From Leishmania infantum JPCM5 (lineage: Eukaryota; Euglenozoa; Kinetoplastea; Trypanosomatida; Trypanosomatidae), in the NCBI RefSeq assembly GCF_000002875.2, contig NC_009405.2, forward strand, positions 342,928 to 406,927: a DNA stretch of 64,000 bases, read 5' to 3'. This document shows positions 30,351-40,394 of this stretch, in pieces. Below the pieces are notes generated by a model. That model was not told the DNA's origin. It worked only from the letters and a program-made list of their open reading frames with translations, and searched no databases. Position 1 is the stretch's first letter. Each line of letters begins with the position of its first letter. The translations under genes and the position numbers were made by a program.

Positions 30351-31237
30351 CCTCCCCCCTCATCTGCCCGCTCCCTCAGTCGCCGTATCGCAACGCGAGC
30401 ACAAGACATGCAACACGAGCACCGTGAAAGGCGTGCATGTCGGTGGGGCGTGCTGGCACTTTAATGGATTCGGTGCGCGCACCCGCACACCCCCATTCCC
30501 TCTCGATAATATCTCTCGATGCCTTTGTGTGTGTGTGCGCGCTCTCTTTTTGGGATCCCCGCGCAGCACGCTTCCCGCACGCCGCATTCCGAGGCGCACG
30601 GACCCCGGACACATAGAGGAAGCATGACGTGTTGCCGACACCCAAGTCCCCTCTCGCCTCCCCCCCCATCCCTCCTCGACAGCCGCACGCCCTCACGCGC
30701 GCTCTCTGTGCCTATCTCACATGGGTGCACCGGCACCCCCACCGCCGCCACATCCCGCATCCGCGACTATCAGACCAGAACCGAACGCAAAGAGACGCGA
30801 ACGCGCACGAGACGGAACCGCGGAACGAAGGAGGACTGTGCCGGCCAAGACGTGCCCCTTCTCCGATTTTCGCAGCATACGTCTTCCCCCACCTTTCGAC
30901 ACGCCTTTTCGCATGCTGCGTGTCCTCCGCTCCCCTCCCCCACGTCCACGCCATCGTTCTCGACTTCTCAGCTGCTGACGCTGCGCCATTTCGCTTCTCT
31001 CTCTGTCCTTCATCTCGTCCCCTCTCTATCATGTACCTTCGCCGTCGCACCAGCCCATACATGCGCGCAGACGCACACGCGTACGTGTCACGTCGACGGC
31101 TCAGCAGGAGAGTGTTGGCAGTCTCACCCCCGCTCCCCTCCCTATTACACCCCTCCCCATCCTTCCTGCGGGGCACACGTCACCTTCACGACGTGCTCTG
31201 AGGAAGTAGAGGAGCGATCAAGGTCCAACAGTGCGGG

Positions 31238-33163
31238 ATGCTGCGGGTGTCGCTTTCGTCGTGCGTGCCATGTCGCCTGCGTGGCATTGCAAGGCCCACG
31301 TCCGGAATGGTGGCCGCGGTGGTCGTCGTTGCGTCTTCGTCAGCGGTGCCCGAGAGACGGACATCTCTCCCTGACTCACAGGTCTCCGCGCAGCGCTTCT
31401 GCAGTACGAGCGCCAGCGGCACCCAAGGTGCTTCCAGCATCAGTTCGCCTCATTGTTCCCCATCGTCTCCACCCTCTACCCCATCTGCTGCCCCGACGGA
31501 GGCAGCCACGTTGACTAACGGCGCCATCTCGGGAGGCGTCTGCGGCAGAACGTGCCTGACTGCACACGGCACCTCCATTGCCTCCCTCCGCGCTGCCTTT
31601 AACGGCAGCTGCGGTGAGAGTGGATGCGTTCGCGAAGGCGACGAGGTCACCGTGCGGGCTCGCTTAGAGCGGACGCGCGGCCGCGGCAGGCTTGCCTTTC
31701 TCCACCTCCGGCAGCCGCCGCTGGAGTCCGTGCAGGCAGTGTGCGAGGGCAAGGAGCTGACGAAGCAGGCGAGGAGCATTACGCCAGAGTCTATTGTCGA
31801 TGTCACGGGCGTCGTGCGCCGCGCGGACACCCCTGTGCAGTCGACCACGTGCCGGGGGTGGGAGCTGCAGGTGACGGCGCTGCATGTCGTCAGCCAGGCG
31901 GCCGCCCCGCTACCGTTTCCGTATCACGACATTAACGCAAAGCTGGACACCCGCCTCAACCACCGCGTTATGGACCTCCGCACAGAAAAAATGATCGCGA
32001 CGTCGCGGCTCGTGTCGGCCCTCGGGCAGAGCTTCCGCAACGAGCTTCTCGCACGCGATTTCATCGAGGTGCACACGCCGAAGCTGCTCGGGGCCGCGTC
32101 GGAGGGCGGCAGCAACGTGTTCCGGGTGGACTACTTTGAGCGCAAGGCGTACCTGGCGCAGTCACCGCAGCTGTACAAGCAGATGATGGTCATGGGCGAC
32201 GCGATGCGGGTGTTTGAGGTCGGGCCGGTGTTTCGCGCCGAGAATAGTCTGACGCATCGGCACTTGACGGAGTTCGTTGGTCTCGATGGTGAGATGGTGG
32301 TCAAAGACAGTCACACAGAGGTGCTCGACGTGCTGGAGCCAGTCATGTGCGCTGTTCTGGCGCACCTCACACAGCAGCACGGCAACCTTATCGATGCTCT
32401 CTGGAAGCAGCAACAGCAGCAAGGGGAAGGACTGCAAAACGGCGGCGGTGATCCGCAACCTGCCACCGCTGCGGAGCCGCCTCGCTGTGGCAGTCGCGGT
32501 CACGCGCCGCGTGATGTGTGCTGCGAGGTAGCACTAGATCGCGTGACGTCCTTGGGGATCACCACAGACGCCTCTCCGACGACGCGGACACCGTTCAAAA
32601 TCTCCGCGCAAGTTGATCCTTATCACGCTCGCGTGGGCGGAGACGGTAGTGGGTGCCGCGTGCTTCGCATGAGCTTCGCAAACGCGTCGCAGCTGCTGGC
32701 GGGCTGCGGCGGCGCAGGGGCCATGGCCGACTGCACACTGCCTGTTGAGGACTTTACGCTGCCGCAGGAGCGCCGCCTTGGCCAGCTCATAAAAGAGCGC
32801 TACGGGGTTGACCTCTACGTGATCGACAGCTTTCCTTCCTCTGCCAGGCCCTTTTACACGATGCCGGTGGACCCATCAACGCCGGACGGCCCAACGCGGA
32901 GCTACGATATGTACCTACGTGGGGAGGAGATCTGCAGCGGTGCACAGCGTGTCCATCAGATAGAGCTGCTGGAACAACGGCTGTCGGCGAAGAAGGTGGA
33001 CAAGGTGAGCGTGAAGGACTACGTCGACTCCTTCCGCTACGGCGCGTGGCCACACGGCGGCTTCGGCCTGGGGCTCGAGCGCATTGCCCTCTTCTTCCTC
33101 GGCCTCGACGACATCCGGCAGGTGTCACTGTTCCCACGCGACCCGAAGCGGATCAGCCCGTGA
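31238..33163 (+). CDS. Aspartyl-tRNA synthetase, probably mitochondrial
   Basis: The 641-residue class II synthetase charges tRNA-Asp with aspartate. The N-terminal 40 residues (MLRVSLSSC, then Arg/Ser/Ala, almost no acidic residues) look like a mitochondrial presequence. A Ser/Pro-rich stretch and an OB-fold anticodon-binding domain (about 120-225) follow. The catalytic core has motif 1 around 257-290 (FIEVHTPKLLG, then SEGGSNVF), motif 2 around 325-345 (GPVFRAENSLTHRHLTEF) and motif 3 at the C-terminus (GGFGLGLERI, then FPRDPKR). These features are of the eukaryotic/archaeal AspRS type, as expected for both trypanosomatid AspRS enzymes. About 55 residues are inserted after motif 2 (Gln-rich run near 390-400). 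From memory, trypanosomatids have separate cytosolic and mitochondrial AspRS genes; the presequence suggests this is the mitochondrial one. AsnRS is less likely given the overall pattern. Confidence 0.9.
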   Translation: MLRVSLSSCVPCRLRGIARPTSGMVAAVVVVASSSAVPERRTSLPDSQVSAQRFCSTSASGTQGASSISSPHCSPSSPPSTPSAAPTEAATLTNGAISGGVCGRTCLTAHGTSIASLRAAFNGSCGESGCVREGDEVTVRARLERTRGRGRLAFLHLRQPPLESVQAVCEGKELTKQARSITPESIVDVTGVVRRADTPVQSTTCRGWELQVTALHVVSQAAAPLPFPYHDINAKLDTRLNHRVMDLRTEKMIATSRLVSALGQSFRNELLARDFIEVHTPKLLGAASEGGSNVFRVDYFERKAYLAQSPQLYKQMMVMGDAMRVFEVGPVFRAENSLTHRHLTEFVGLDGEMVVKDSHTEVLDVLEPVMCAVLAHLTQQHGNLIDALWKQQQQQGEGLQNGGGDPQPATAAEPPRCGSRGHAPRDVCCEVALDRVTSLGITTDASPTTRTPFKISAQVDPYHARVGGDGSGCRVLRMSFANASQLLAGCGGAGAMADCTLPVEDFTLPQERRLGQLIKERYGVDLYVIDSFPSSARPFYTMPVDPSTPDGPTRSYDMYLRGEEICSGAQRVHQIELLEQRLSAKKVDKVSVKDYVDSFRYGAWPHGGFGLGLERIALFFLGLDDIRQVSLFPRDPKRISP

Positions 33164-34101
33164 TGCCGCCCACCCTCCCGTCCCTTCTACCTCAGAGGAA
33201 AGGAGAGAGGCAAATGAGGTGATGGACTGAAGCAGTGCGTGCCCAGCCGTTTGGCGCTGTGACGCTTCGCCAACGCCCGCCTCGCACATGCACACCAACA
33301 GACTCAGAGGTGGATAGGGGAGTCGGCGGCGATGTCTGCGATCGTACGCTGTGTGTGTGTGCGGGTGTTTACGCCCTATTCTCTCTGCCCCTCGCCCCCC
33401 AACTCTTACACACATACACACACGCTTGTGCGCGCATGCACGAGTGTGCTCCACATCATCAGAAAAGGTAATCACCAAAAACGAACGAGGAGAACACGTG
33501 AGCCTCAGCCACGCCAAACCTCCCTCTCCACAGCAGCAGCACAAATCCAACCCGCTCGTCAAGTATTGTTGACGTGCGAGGAGATGACAAGGGGGCCTTG
33601 CCTGTGGAAAGATCGTTTCTCCCTTCCCGCTACCACCACCCCACTGCCAGGCCACGTGCAAGCAGGTGCGCGCACCGGTGATGGGCGATAACGATGTGCG
33701 TCTCGTTGTGTGAGCTTGAGCGGTGCGGGAGAGACCGAGGGAAGGGAGGTGGCTGAGGGGGAGGACTGCTCTTCCTTCCGGCCCATGCCGTGACAGCTGA
33801 GCTTGTGGAGGGGCGCTGTCGGACATCCATCTCTCCACCTTCATGTGTTTGCCACCGACGCACACCCCCTAGCGGTGCTGTAATCACCGTGCCACACCGT
33901 CTCTGCCCCCTTCCCAACACCACCAGTGACGACTTCGCCCCATCTCCCTACTGCATACTCCGTGCTTGCATTCTTTTCCCGCCTTATTGGTCATCTTCTC
34001 GGCGTGCGCACACCCTCTACAAGGGCTGCAGCACTGTGCATCTTCCAGGCCCGACACATAGACACCCGCGTGCAAACATTGGCACACGCACGCATCTATC
34101 G
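33164..34101. other. Intergenic spacer, 0.9 kb
   Basis: No gene is supported. Candidate acceptors for the next gene are AG at 33925-33926 and AG at 34022-34023, both after pyrimidine-rich runs. Confidence 0.55.
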
Positions 34102-35379
34102 ATGCTCAGCTTTCCGAGGCTGAGTGCGCTCCCGGCGCGGCGGTGCCGCACCACAGCCTTCCACGAAACGCCGCTTGCGTCCGCTGCGCGTTGTCATCGT
34201 CAGTGGGACAGTACCTTGGCGGCTTCCAACTGTGGCGGGATAGCCGCGGCACCAGCAGCACGTCGCGCTGATCCCTGTCTGGCAACCTCTTCTAGCTCCG
34301 TGCAGGCGCTCTCTAGCCACAGCTGCCCGACAGCAGCTGTTCTTGTCGACGCCAGCGACAGCGCGCTCGTGACGCTGCCCTACTGCCTTGCGGGTGTGCA
34401 GGAGAAGGTACGCGCCCATTTGCGGTCGCTGCTCGTCCAGCGCCTCCTTGCCCCCCTGCTCACCGAGTCCCTGGCAAACTTTTTTGGAGAGCAGGACAGC
34501 GAGGGCAGCAGTGACACGCATCCAGACCGAAGCGGCGACGCTGCAGCCATGACCTCCGCCGTTGTTCACAGTGTGACCCAATCACCGAGCGCTCTGCGCT
34601 ACCTCGCCTTCTCGCACCAGCATCCGCAGCTCCGGCATCCTAGCTGGGCACCGCTGTGGGCAGCGAGTCCGTCGTCGAACACACCACTCTCTGCGGCGCC
34701 GCGCACCTCGCATGCAGAGCCGTACGCTGAGATACGCGCGGATGCCAAGCGGCCTGACGAGGCAGCGCCCGACGCCTTCGACGTCCACGTCACCCTCGTG
34801 GACCAAGACGCGGCAGAGGCACTTGTGCGACCTTGCCTCGGGGAATTGACACCTTTGCTGGGCTGCCGCGCGTGTGGCTCTTTCCGCGCCGTCACCACCG
34901 CCGCTCGCAATGCGGTGTCGGCGGCCTTCTCACCTTCTACTAAGGCGGAAGCCCCACCAGCCCAACTCTCTGCGCCATCGCCATCGCTGCCGCCTTCTTT
35001 GCCCGTCGTCACCTACTGGGAATGCTGCCGCGTAGACTCCTATATTCCATCCTATGTGCAGGTGCAGGCCGCCGTGCGCCATCTGCTTCTCCGACGGCGA
35101 CCGACGGCCGACTACACTGCAAATGCGTGGCCAGCAGCGGCGGCAGCGTTAATGTCGGCGCCTCAGTTACCGCGAGCACGCCCCTTGGCGCTTGTTGCGG
35201 TGGTCGTACCAGACCACCTGACAGCCCTGTACTCAGAGTTTGTAGACATGCTTGAGCGGGAGAGCGGGCAGTGGATGCAGCATCAGCAGCATCAGCGGCG
35301 CGGCGCCACGTGTGGTGGGCCGGTGCATCTTCTTCTCTTCAACAGCAAAGGGCTGGCGCGAGAGTATGCCGTCGTGTAG
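34102..35379 (+). CDS. Hypothetical protein (425 aa), possibly mitochondrial
   Basis: I do not recognise a family. The frame is open from 33790 with a GTG, but the first ATG is at 34102 and the upstream part is pyrimidine-tract leader. The 425-residue product begins MLSFPRLSALPARRCRTTAF, a basic, Ser/Ala-rich N-terminus typical of a mitochondrial presequence. Folded-looking parts are at about 90-130 (helical, with CLAGVQEKVRAHLRSLL), 215-265 (FDVHVTLVDQDAAEALVRPCLGEL, then a Cys-Arg-Ala-Cys pair) and 300-425 (VVTYWECCRVDSYIP and a hydrophobic strand ALVAVVVPDHLTALY). No catalytic motif was identified. It may be one of many kinetoplastid-specific mitochondrial proteins, which is an inference. 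Confidence 0.7.
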   Translation: MLSFPRLSALPARRCRTTAFHETPLASAARCHRQWDSTLAASNCGGIAAAPAARRADPCLATSSSSVQALSSHSCPTAAVLVDASDSALVTLPYCLAGVQEKVRAHLRSLLVQRLLAPLLTESLANFFGEQDSEGSSDTHPDRSGDAAAMTSAVVHSVTQSPSALRYLAFSHQHPQLRHPSWAPLWAASPSSNTPLSAAPRTSHAEPYAEIRADAKRPDEAAPDAFDVHVTLVDQDAAEALVRPCLGELTPLLGCRACGSFRAVTTAARNAVSAAFSPSTKAEAPPAQLSAPSPSLPPSLPVVTYWECCRVDSYIPSYVQVQAAVRHLLLRRRPTADYTANAWPAAAAALMSAPQLPRARPLALVAVVVPDHLTALYSEFVDMLERESGQWMQHQQHQRRGATCGGPVHLLLFNSKGLAREYAVV

Positions 35380-35847
35380 AGGCTTTTGTGTGTGTGTGTG
35401 TGTGTGAGGGACAGGGCACATGCAGAGCTGCGGCTACTCACTGAACGCTTCGTCCGTTCGCCATCCGCCTCCTTGTTAACCTCCCTATCGTGCATTCTTT
35501 TTATGTTGTGTGTGTGTGCGTGTGAGAACTTCCTGCTTTGCATGTCCGTCTGCGTCCCCTGAGCGCATCTTCACCAAGGGCGTGCGCGGGTTCAACGATT
35601 GGAGAGAAGGCTCGCGAGACCGCAGCGCGATGCCCTCGCATTGGTGCGCGCGCGCTCGCTGTTTCTCGTTGAACATGCCCCGCACTTGAATGCGGACTCG
35701 CACGTACTGCGTCTTGCATGTGGGTGTTTCCACGTGTGCAGCCGTCCCAACACTCGCATCATCTTCGTTCCAGACGCTCTTAACCATCTCTCCCCCTCTC
35801 CCCGTCGGCGTGGCTACGCATACGTGAATGTGGACGCGTGCACTCAA
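35380..35847. other. Short intergenic spacer
   Basis: It begins with a TG microsatellite and holds a pyrimidine tract at about 35786-35808. No gene is supported. Confidence 0.5.
35386..35408. repeat. TG microsatellite
   Basis: About 11 TG units begin a few bases after the stop codon at 35379. Confidence 0.75.
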
Positions 35848-37194
35848 ATGGTTCTCCGCCACAGTGCGCCGTTGCCGAGGATGGTGACGTTCCCAGGCTG
35901 CACGCTGCACATCGCGGTTGATGCGGATCTGTCCGTCGACTTTGACCATCTCCTCTGCCCACCACACGAAGGCTCCAACTGCGTTGGTGTGTCCTCCGTG
36001 GCCCCGTCGGTGGCGCATGCAACGTTGTTTTCGAACCTTCCGCCCCGCACGCAGGTGCGGGGCGTGCGCCAGGTGAACGCCGTCTCGCAGACGGTGGTGC
36101 TGCGTTTAGCGTCCGGCGCCGGAGGCGCCGACAGCAATGGCGCAGTCACGCCTGCATCGACTTCAGCGCTGGCAAGAAACACGTACGTGGTGGTGGTGCT
36201 GGATGCACAGCAGGTGCCGCAGATGCTGTCGGCCGCGATGGCGCGCCGGTGTCCACCGCACTTGAGTGGCGCAGGGCCACTTGGCTGGTACCTCGACGCC
36301 GTCGTGGCAGGGTTGCAGCAGGCAAAGGAGGCAGAGGAGAACGACCCATGTAGCAGTGGCACCGTATCCGCGTTGACTGACAAGGACGTGAACAGCTCAT
36401 GCGCGGACCAGCCTAGCACCACCGCGCGTACGCTCCCAGCTCGACGCCGCGGCGCTGACGGCGATGCCGTGCACATGTCGCTCATTGTTGTGCCGAACGC
36501 CACAGCTGCGTTGAGTGGGCTGAACAGCACGAACGTGAATGTGACAGGCACCGAGGCTGCCGCTCTCTTCAGCGCTGCCGTCGCGTGGAGCGCTACACGA
36601 CGAGCGATAATGGAGGTCAGCGATGTGGAGGAGCCGCTCGCTGATCGCAATGCTTGCAGCGCGGCGGCAAGAAGGTCGCACGCTGTTCCGGTGGAATTGG
36701 ACTTGTGCGCCACCGCTGCCCACGTCCAGCAGGCGACGCAGATGATCGCCGCACTGGGTAACAAGCTGCTCAAGGCGTGGCCCACCTCTGCGGCGGCTGC
36801 CGGTTCTACATCCCTGTTCGCCAGTGATTCAGCAAAGGCGAGAATCGCTGATGCCGCGGACGTGCGGCGCGACACACAGCGCAAGGTCATCCCAAGCGAC
36901 TTTCACGCTCTGTACACCAGCATGCTCACAGAGGTGTCCTCCTTCTCGGAGCGAAAGACGATGGCGGCGGTGACAGCCTTCCCCACCATGTGCCACCTCT
37001 TGGAATACGTAGACAGTATCGCGGGGTCCGCACCAGGTGCTCAAGATGGCAGCAGCAGCGGCAGCGGCGGCGACGGCGATGTGGCCGTGCACGCTCCGTG
37101 TGCAGTGTACAGCACTAACTATGGCGAGCATCGCTCATGGAACGTGCTGAATAGTGCCATCATCGAGGCCCTCGTGACGGAGTACGAGCGCTAG
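35848..37194 (+). CDS. Hypothetical protein (448 aa)
   Basis: I do not recognise a family. The frame is open from 35599, but that start is TTG and the upstream part is unlike the rest. The first in-frame ATG is at 35848 and a second at 35881. The pyrimidine tract at 35786-35808 has no AG until about 35866, which would favour 35881; mapping of the mRNA end would decide. The protein shows alternating strand and helix character (CTLHIAVDADLSVDF, TYVVVVLDAQQV, SLIVVPNATAAL) with low-complexity inserts (for example a Gly/Ser run near 395) and no transmembrane segment. The repeated hydrophobic beta-like strands suggest a folded alpha/beta protein. No catalytic signature was found. Confidence 0.65.
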   Translation: MVLRHSAPLPRMVTFPGCTLHIAVDADLSVDFDHLLCPPHEGSNCVGVSSVAPSVAHATLFSNLPPRTQVRGVRQVNAVSQTVVLRLASGAGGADSNGAVTPASTSALARNTYVVVVLDAQQVPQMLSAAMARRCPPHLSGAGPLGWYLDAVVAGLQQAKEAEENDPCSSGTVSALTDKDVNSSCADQPSTTARTLPARRRGADGDAVHMSLIVVPNATAALSGLNSTNVNVTGTEAAALFSAAVAWSATRRAIMEVSDVEEPLADRNACSAAARRSHAVPVELDLCATAAHVQQATQMIAALGNKLLKAWPTSAAAAGSTSLFASDSAKARIADAADVRRDTQRKVIPSDFHALYTSMLTEVSSFSERKTMAAVTAFPTMCHLLEYVDSIAGSAPGAQDGSSSGSGGDGDVAVHAPCAVYSTNYGEHRSWNVLNSAIIEALVTEYER

Positions 37195-37811
37195 AGCTGG
37201 GCTGTGGTGGCGTCGACAGGGAGGCGCATGGGTGTAGCCCCTCACCCCTTCTTTCCCTGCTGCAGTACACCTCTTCCCGCCCCTTTTGCTTTTCTCTCCA
37301 GCCTCTCTGCCGATGTGCAGCAGAGCGGCGTCTCTACCCCCTCCGCCCGCCGAACACACATACACATATATAGTCGGAGAGGAGGAGAGGAGTGCTACTA
37401 TCGCTGGCGCTCCTTCACTGTGTAGAGACCACATGCTCCATCCAGTACCTGTGTAGCAAGCTCTGTGATTCCCGGCATGTGATGATGGGGTCCTGCCTAC
37501 GTGTTTCCCTTTCTTCTGCCTTACATGCCCTTCCTGCGCCCCTACCCCTGCCCATCCCACCGGATCTACTCTGCCCTCGCTGTCCCTTCCGCGACGAAAT
37601 ACTTGCGGTATGCGTCTTTCTCTTTCTCACACACTGTATGTGTGGGCGCGTGCGCAGGGCACTTCCGACGTCACACACAACTCGACGTCTTCTCCCTCTT
37701 CTGTTTCTGTTTCCTCGCCTAGGTACCGATACACGTACGCACGGCCCGCGCTCCTCGCCCGTGCATCCTTTGCCTTTACAGCCCCCGTCTTCCCCCCTTC
37801 CTTTTCCACCG
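37195..37811. other. Intergenic spacer, 0.6 kb
   Basis: No gene is supported. It is CT-rich, especially 37680-37720. Confidence 0.6.
37721..37722 (+). promoter_or_regulatory. Predicted spliced-leader acceptor AG
   Basis: The tract CTTCTCCCTCTTCTGTTTCTGTTTCCTCGCCTAG ends here, the most canonical acceptor-like context in the window. It leaves an 89-nt leader for the YbaK-domain gene. Confidence 0.6.
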
Positions 37812-38624
37812 ATGCCTGCTGCTGCTGCTGCTGCCTCGTCCGTGGAGCAGCGCCTTGCGCAACTGGTGCAGCGCTTTGATGTGATCGAGTCTGGCCTGAA
37901 GCACGTGCAGCAGCAGCTGCGGCACGGCGCCCCTGGTGGAGCCGCTGCCGGTGCGGCCTCCTCTGACGCGTCATTATGCCGTGCAAGCAGCACTGCCAAG
38001 GCACCAGCTGACCTGCCGGCGCTGCAGCCCGATCCGAAGGATCCGCTGGAGGTGGCGAGGCTGCGGCGCCATTGTGTGGACAGCGGGCTGCACTCCACCG
38101 AGTTCCTGTGGGTGCCGTCGAACTACTATCAGGAGAACCTGCAGTGGCGGCGCGACGCCCTGCGCGCGCCAACCATTCGTCACCTATGCAAGACAGTCTT
38201 GATGGAGAACACACATTGCACGAACAAAGACTGCGCGGATCGCAACAACTCGCGCTACTACCTTGTCGTGTACCAGTACGTGGACCGCTTCAACTCTGAC
38301 ATGGTCGGCCGCGCGATCCAAGAGCTGAACCCCGGTATGGGAAAGAAAAAATTCAACTTCCGGCTGGCTGATCCGGCAGAGGCGGAGAAGCTGACTGGGG
38401 TGCGCAGCGGCGCCGTTGCCCCGTTCGGCACTGCTATCCCGATTCCGGTGATCGTGAGCATCGGTATTACAAAGCTGGCGCCACCGACCTTCTACGTCGG
38501 CGGTGGCCACGTGGACTGCAAGTGCCGGCTCGACGCGGCGGAGTTCATCCGGGTGTCAAACGCGATCGTGGCCCCAATCAGCGTGCCTCTAACGGATGAG
38601 GAGCTTGAGCAGATTGCGGACTAA
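37812..38624 (+). CDS. YbaK/ProX-type aminoacyl-tRNA deacylase domain protein
   Basis: The 270-residue product starts at the ATG at 37812; the open frame upstream is leader. Residues 1-30 include a coiled-coil-like stretch (VEQRLAQLVQRFDVIESGL), followed by an Ala-rich linker. From about 75 to 260 it has the YbaK/prolyl-tRNA-synthetase-associated fold. The hallmark LTGVRSGAVAPFG lies near 195-207, followed by IPIPVIVSIGI and a Gly-Gly strand turn (YVGGGHVDC). Proteins with this domain hydrolyse mischarged aminoacyl-tRNAs (Cys-tRNA-Pro, Ala-tRNA-Pro), acting alone or with a synthetase. An insert with Cys-x4-Cys (CTNKDC, near 137-142) interrupts the first half and could bind metal, which is speculative. 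Which tRNA it edits cannot be told from sequence. The N-terminal coiled coil suggests a partner, possibly a synthetase complex. Confidence 0.85.
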   Translation: MPAAAAAASSVEQRLAQLVQRFDVIESGLKHVQQQLRHGAPGGAAAGAASSDASLCRASSTAKAPADLPALQPDPKDPLEVARLRRHCVDSGLHSTEFLWVPSNYYQENLQWRRDALRAPTIRHLCKTVLMENTHCTNKDCADRNNSRYYLVVYQYVDRFNSDMVGRAIQELNPGMGKKKFNFRLADPAEAEKLTGVRSGAVAPFGTAIPIPVIVSIGITKLAPPTFYVGGGHVDCKCRLDAAEFIRVSNAIVAPISVPLTDEELEQIAD

Positions 38625-39366
38625 AAGTGGGCAGCAAAGACGCGCGCACAGAGGCGGTGGGGGAAGCGACACAGCAGTACGTGTGTTTCGATAAGAGATA
38701 CGACGCCGCGGTCTTGTGCGTGTGCACGTGGAGCAGCTGAGTGCGGTGGCTGCTAACGACTCAGTGGAACGTGAGTGGCCCCTTGAATGCCCCCTCCCCC
38801 AAGCCACTCCACATGCTGCTCCCTCTCATGACCTCTGACTCACTTACAGACGACTTTTGCTTCCATGTACACCGTCCCCATGCAGAGAAGACGATGCGCG
38901 TGTCTGCGTAGAGGACTTGCCGCGTAGGGATTGGCCGCATTCCGCGACGGAGCAGGTCCCCCCCCCCATTCCCTTTACCCAAGCGCAGGGCATGCCTACG
39001 TGCAGACAAACACAGTAATGCGGACAGTGAAAGCCACCGTCATGCGTGCCGTCGAGGCACTCGTTCACAGACTACAAGAAAACAATGATCGTTACGCTGC
39101 GGCACGGCGGCGCTCCGCGGTGCAGCAGCAGCACTCTGCTATTGTGCTGCCCCTCCCTTTCTCTTGCACTCTCCCCATCTCTCCACACACACCACACTTT
39201 CGTTATGCCTTTTCATGCGTGCACATATGGCTCGTCGACGTGCACACTGACACACACACGTCCTCACACCGGCACGCCTCATTCTCTACCACAATCTGTA
39301 CACAGCTTCATCGCTCTTCATCACCTCCTCCGACCCCACACCCCTTCCTCTTTCCTCTCCCCAACC
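38625..39366. other. Intergenic spacer, 0.7 kb
   Basis: No gene is supported. It is the 3' UTR of the YbaK-domain gene and the leader of the first H2A gene; AG at 39304-39305 is a plausible acceptor 61 nt before the H2A ATG. Confidence 0.6.
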
Positions 39367-39765
39367 ATGGCTACTCCTCGCAGCGCCAAGAAGTCCGCCC
39401 GCAAGAGCGGCTCCAAGTCCGCGAAATGTGGTCTGATCTTCCCGGTGGGCCGCGTTGGCGGGATGATGCGCCACGGCCAGTACGCTCGCCGCATCGGTGT
39501 CTCTGGCGCCGTGTACCTGACAGCCGTGCTGGAGTACCTGACAGCGGAGCTGCTGGAGCTGTCCGTGAAGGCGGCCGCGCAGAGCGGGAAGAAGCGGTGC
39601 CGCCTGAACCCGCGCACCGTGATGCTGGCTGCGCGCCACGACGATGACATCAGCTCGCTTCTGAAGAACGTGACCTTGTCTCACAGCGGCGTTGTGCCGA
39701 ACATCAGCAAGGCGATGGCGAAGAAGAAGGGCGGCAAGAAGGGCAAGGCGACACCGAGCGCGTAA
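39367..39765 (+). CDS. Histone H2A, copy 1
   Basis: The 132-residue core histone packs DNA in the nucleosome with H2B. The N-terminal tail is Lys/Ser/Ala-rich ([19 protein letters not shown]). The histone fold follows with the H2A signature [14 protein letters not shown] near 22-35, the helix [22 protein letters not shown], and [19 protein letters not shown], where higher eukaryotes have NPRHIQLAIRND-type sequence. The C-terminal tail is [14 protein letters not shown]. Substitutions in loop 1 and around the fold are those expected of trypanosomatid H2A, which is among the more divergent core histones. It is intronless, and trypanosomatid histone mRNAs are polyadenylated. A second, nearly identical copy lies 630 bases downstream. 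Confidence 0.97.
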   Translation: MATPRSAKKSARKSGSKSAKCGLIFPVGRVGGMMRHGQYARRIGVSGAVYLTAVLEYLTAELLELSVKAAAQSGKKRCRLNPRTVMLAARHDDDISSLLKNVTLSHSGVVPNISKAMAKKKGGKKGKATPSA

Positions 39766-40394
39766 GTCCTCCGGCCTGACAGCGCGCGAGCCGCTGTATG
39801 TGCGCGTGTGCGCGGCTTCCCACTGGGGCCAGCGATGAGGCGCATCATACCTCCATAGAGACCCTATCTTTTGTTTTCTGGGCTTCCCAGATGACCACTT
39901 GATTCCTTCCTTCCTTTGATTTGTTTCTCTCCTCCCCTCCGCAGAGGGTACGAGTCAGGGTAGGCTCGGAGAAAGCTTGCCGCATCCACGATGAGCCACG
40001 GCTGTCTCTCTCTCTCTCTTGACCGGGACAGGCTGTTGCCCAGTCACGCGTATCGGCGTGCACACCCGCTCTTGCGCCCTGCCCCACTATTCGTCGAATG
40101 ATGCGCTACGCGCATGACAGGCGCTGCTGCAGCGCTGCTCCCTGCGGTTGCTGAGTGCGTACATGCCGTTGCTACTGATGTGTTTGCACTGCATCTCACC
40201 TCGCTCTCTTTGCGCATGCGCTTGCCCTTCCTCCCTCCTCGCGACCGTGTCGGTCCTCTCGCGCCGCTGTGGCGCAGCTCGCCGCCTTCCACTCCCCCAA
40301 ACACACACGCTCATACGCTCATATAGCACTCGTGCGCACCGACACACCCACACCCCCTCCTCTCTCTCTTCTCCCCAACCTACCCATCGCAGCC
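39766..40394. other. Spacer between the two H2A genes
   Basis: No gene is supported. A CT tract is at about 40006-40019. A CT-rich tract at about 40353-40376 runs almost to the second H2A start. AG at 40325-40326 and AG at 40391-40392 are candidate acceptors; the latter would leave only a 2-nt leader. Confidence 0.55.

Larger units (their letters stand above)
29181..31237. other. Intergenic spacer, 2.1 kb
   Basis: No gene is supported. The middle (about 29507-30140) differs in composition from the flanks and is described separately as a possible retroposon relic. The rest is CT-rich, and a tract at about 31130-31200 ends in AG at 31201-31202, a plausible acceptor 36 nt before the next ATG. 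Confidence 0.6.

Noticed and set aside
30519..31514. 331-aa frame overlapping the AspRS start
   Set aside because: It lies in another frame, begins in CT-rich leader sequence and has no domain; AspRS motifs support the other frame.
34102..37194. Single split gene made of the two neighbouring hypotheticals
   Set aside because: Both have separate pyrimidine-rich leaders and proper stops, and no shared domain continues across the spacer.
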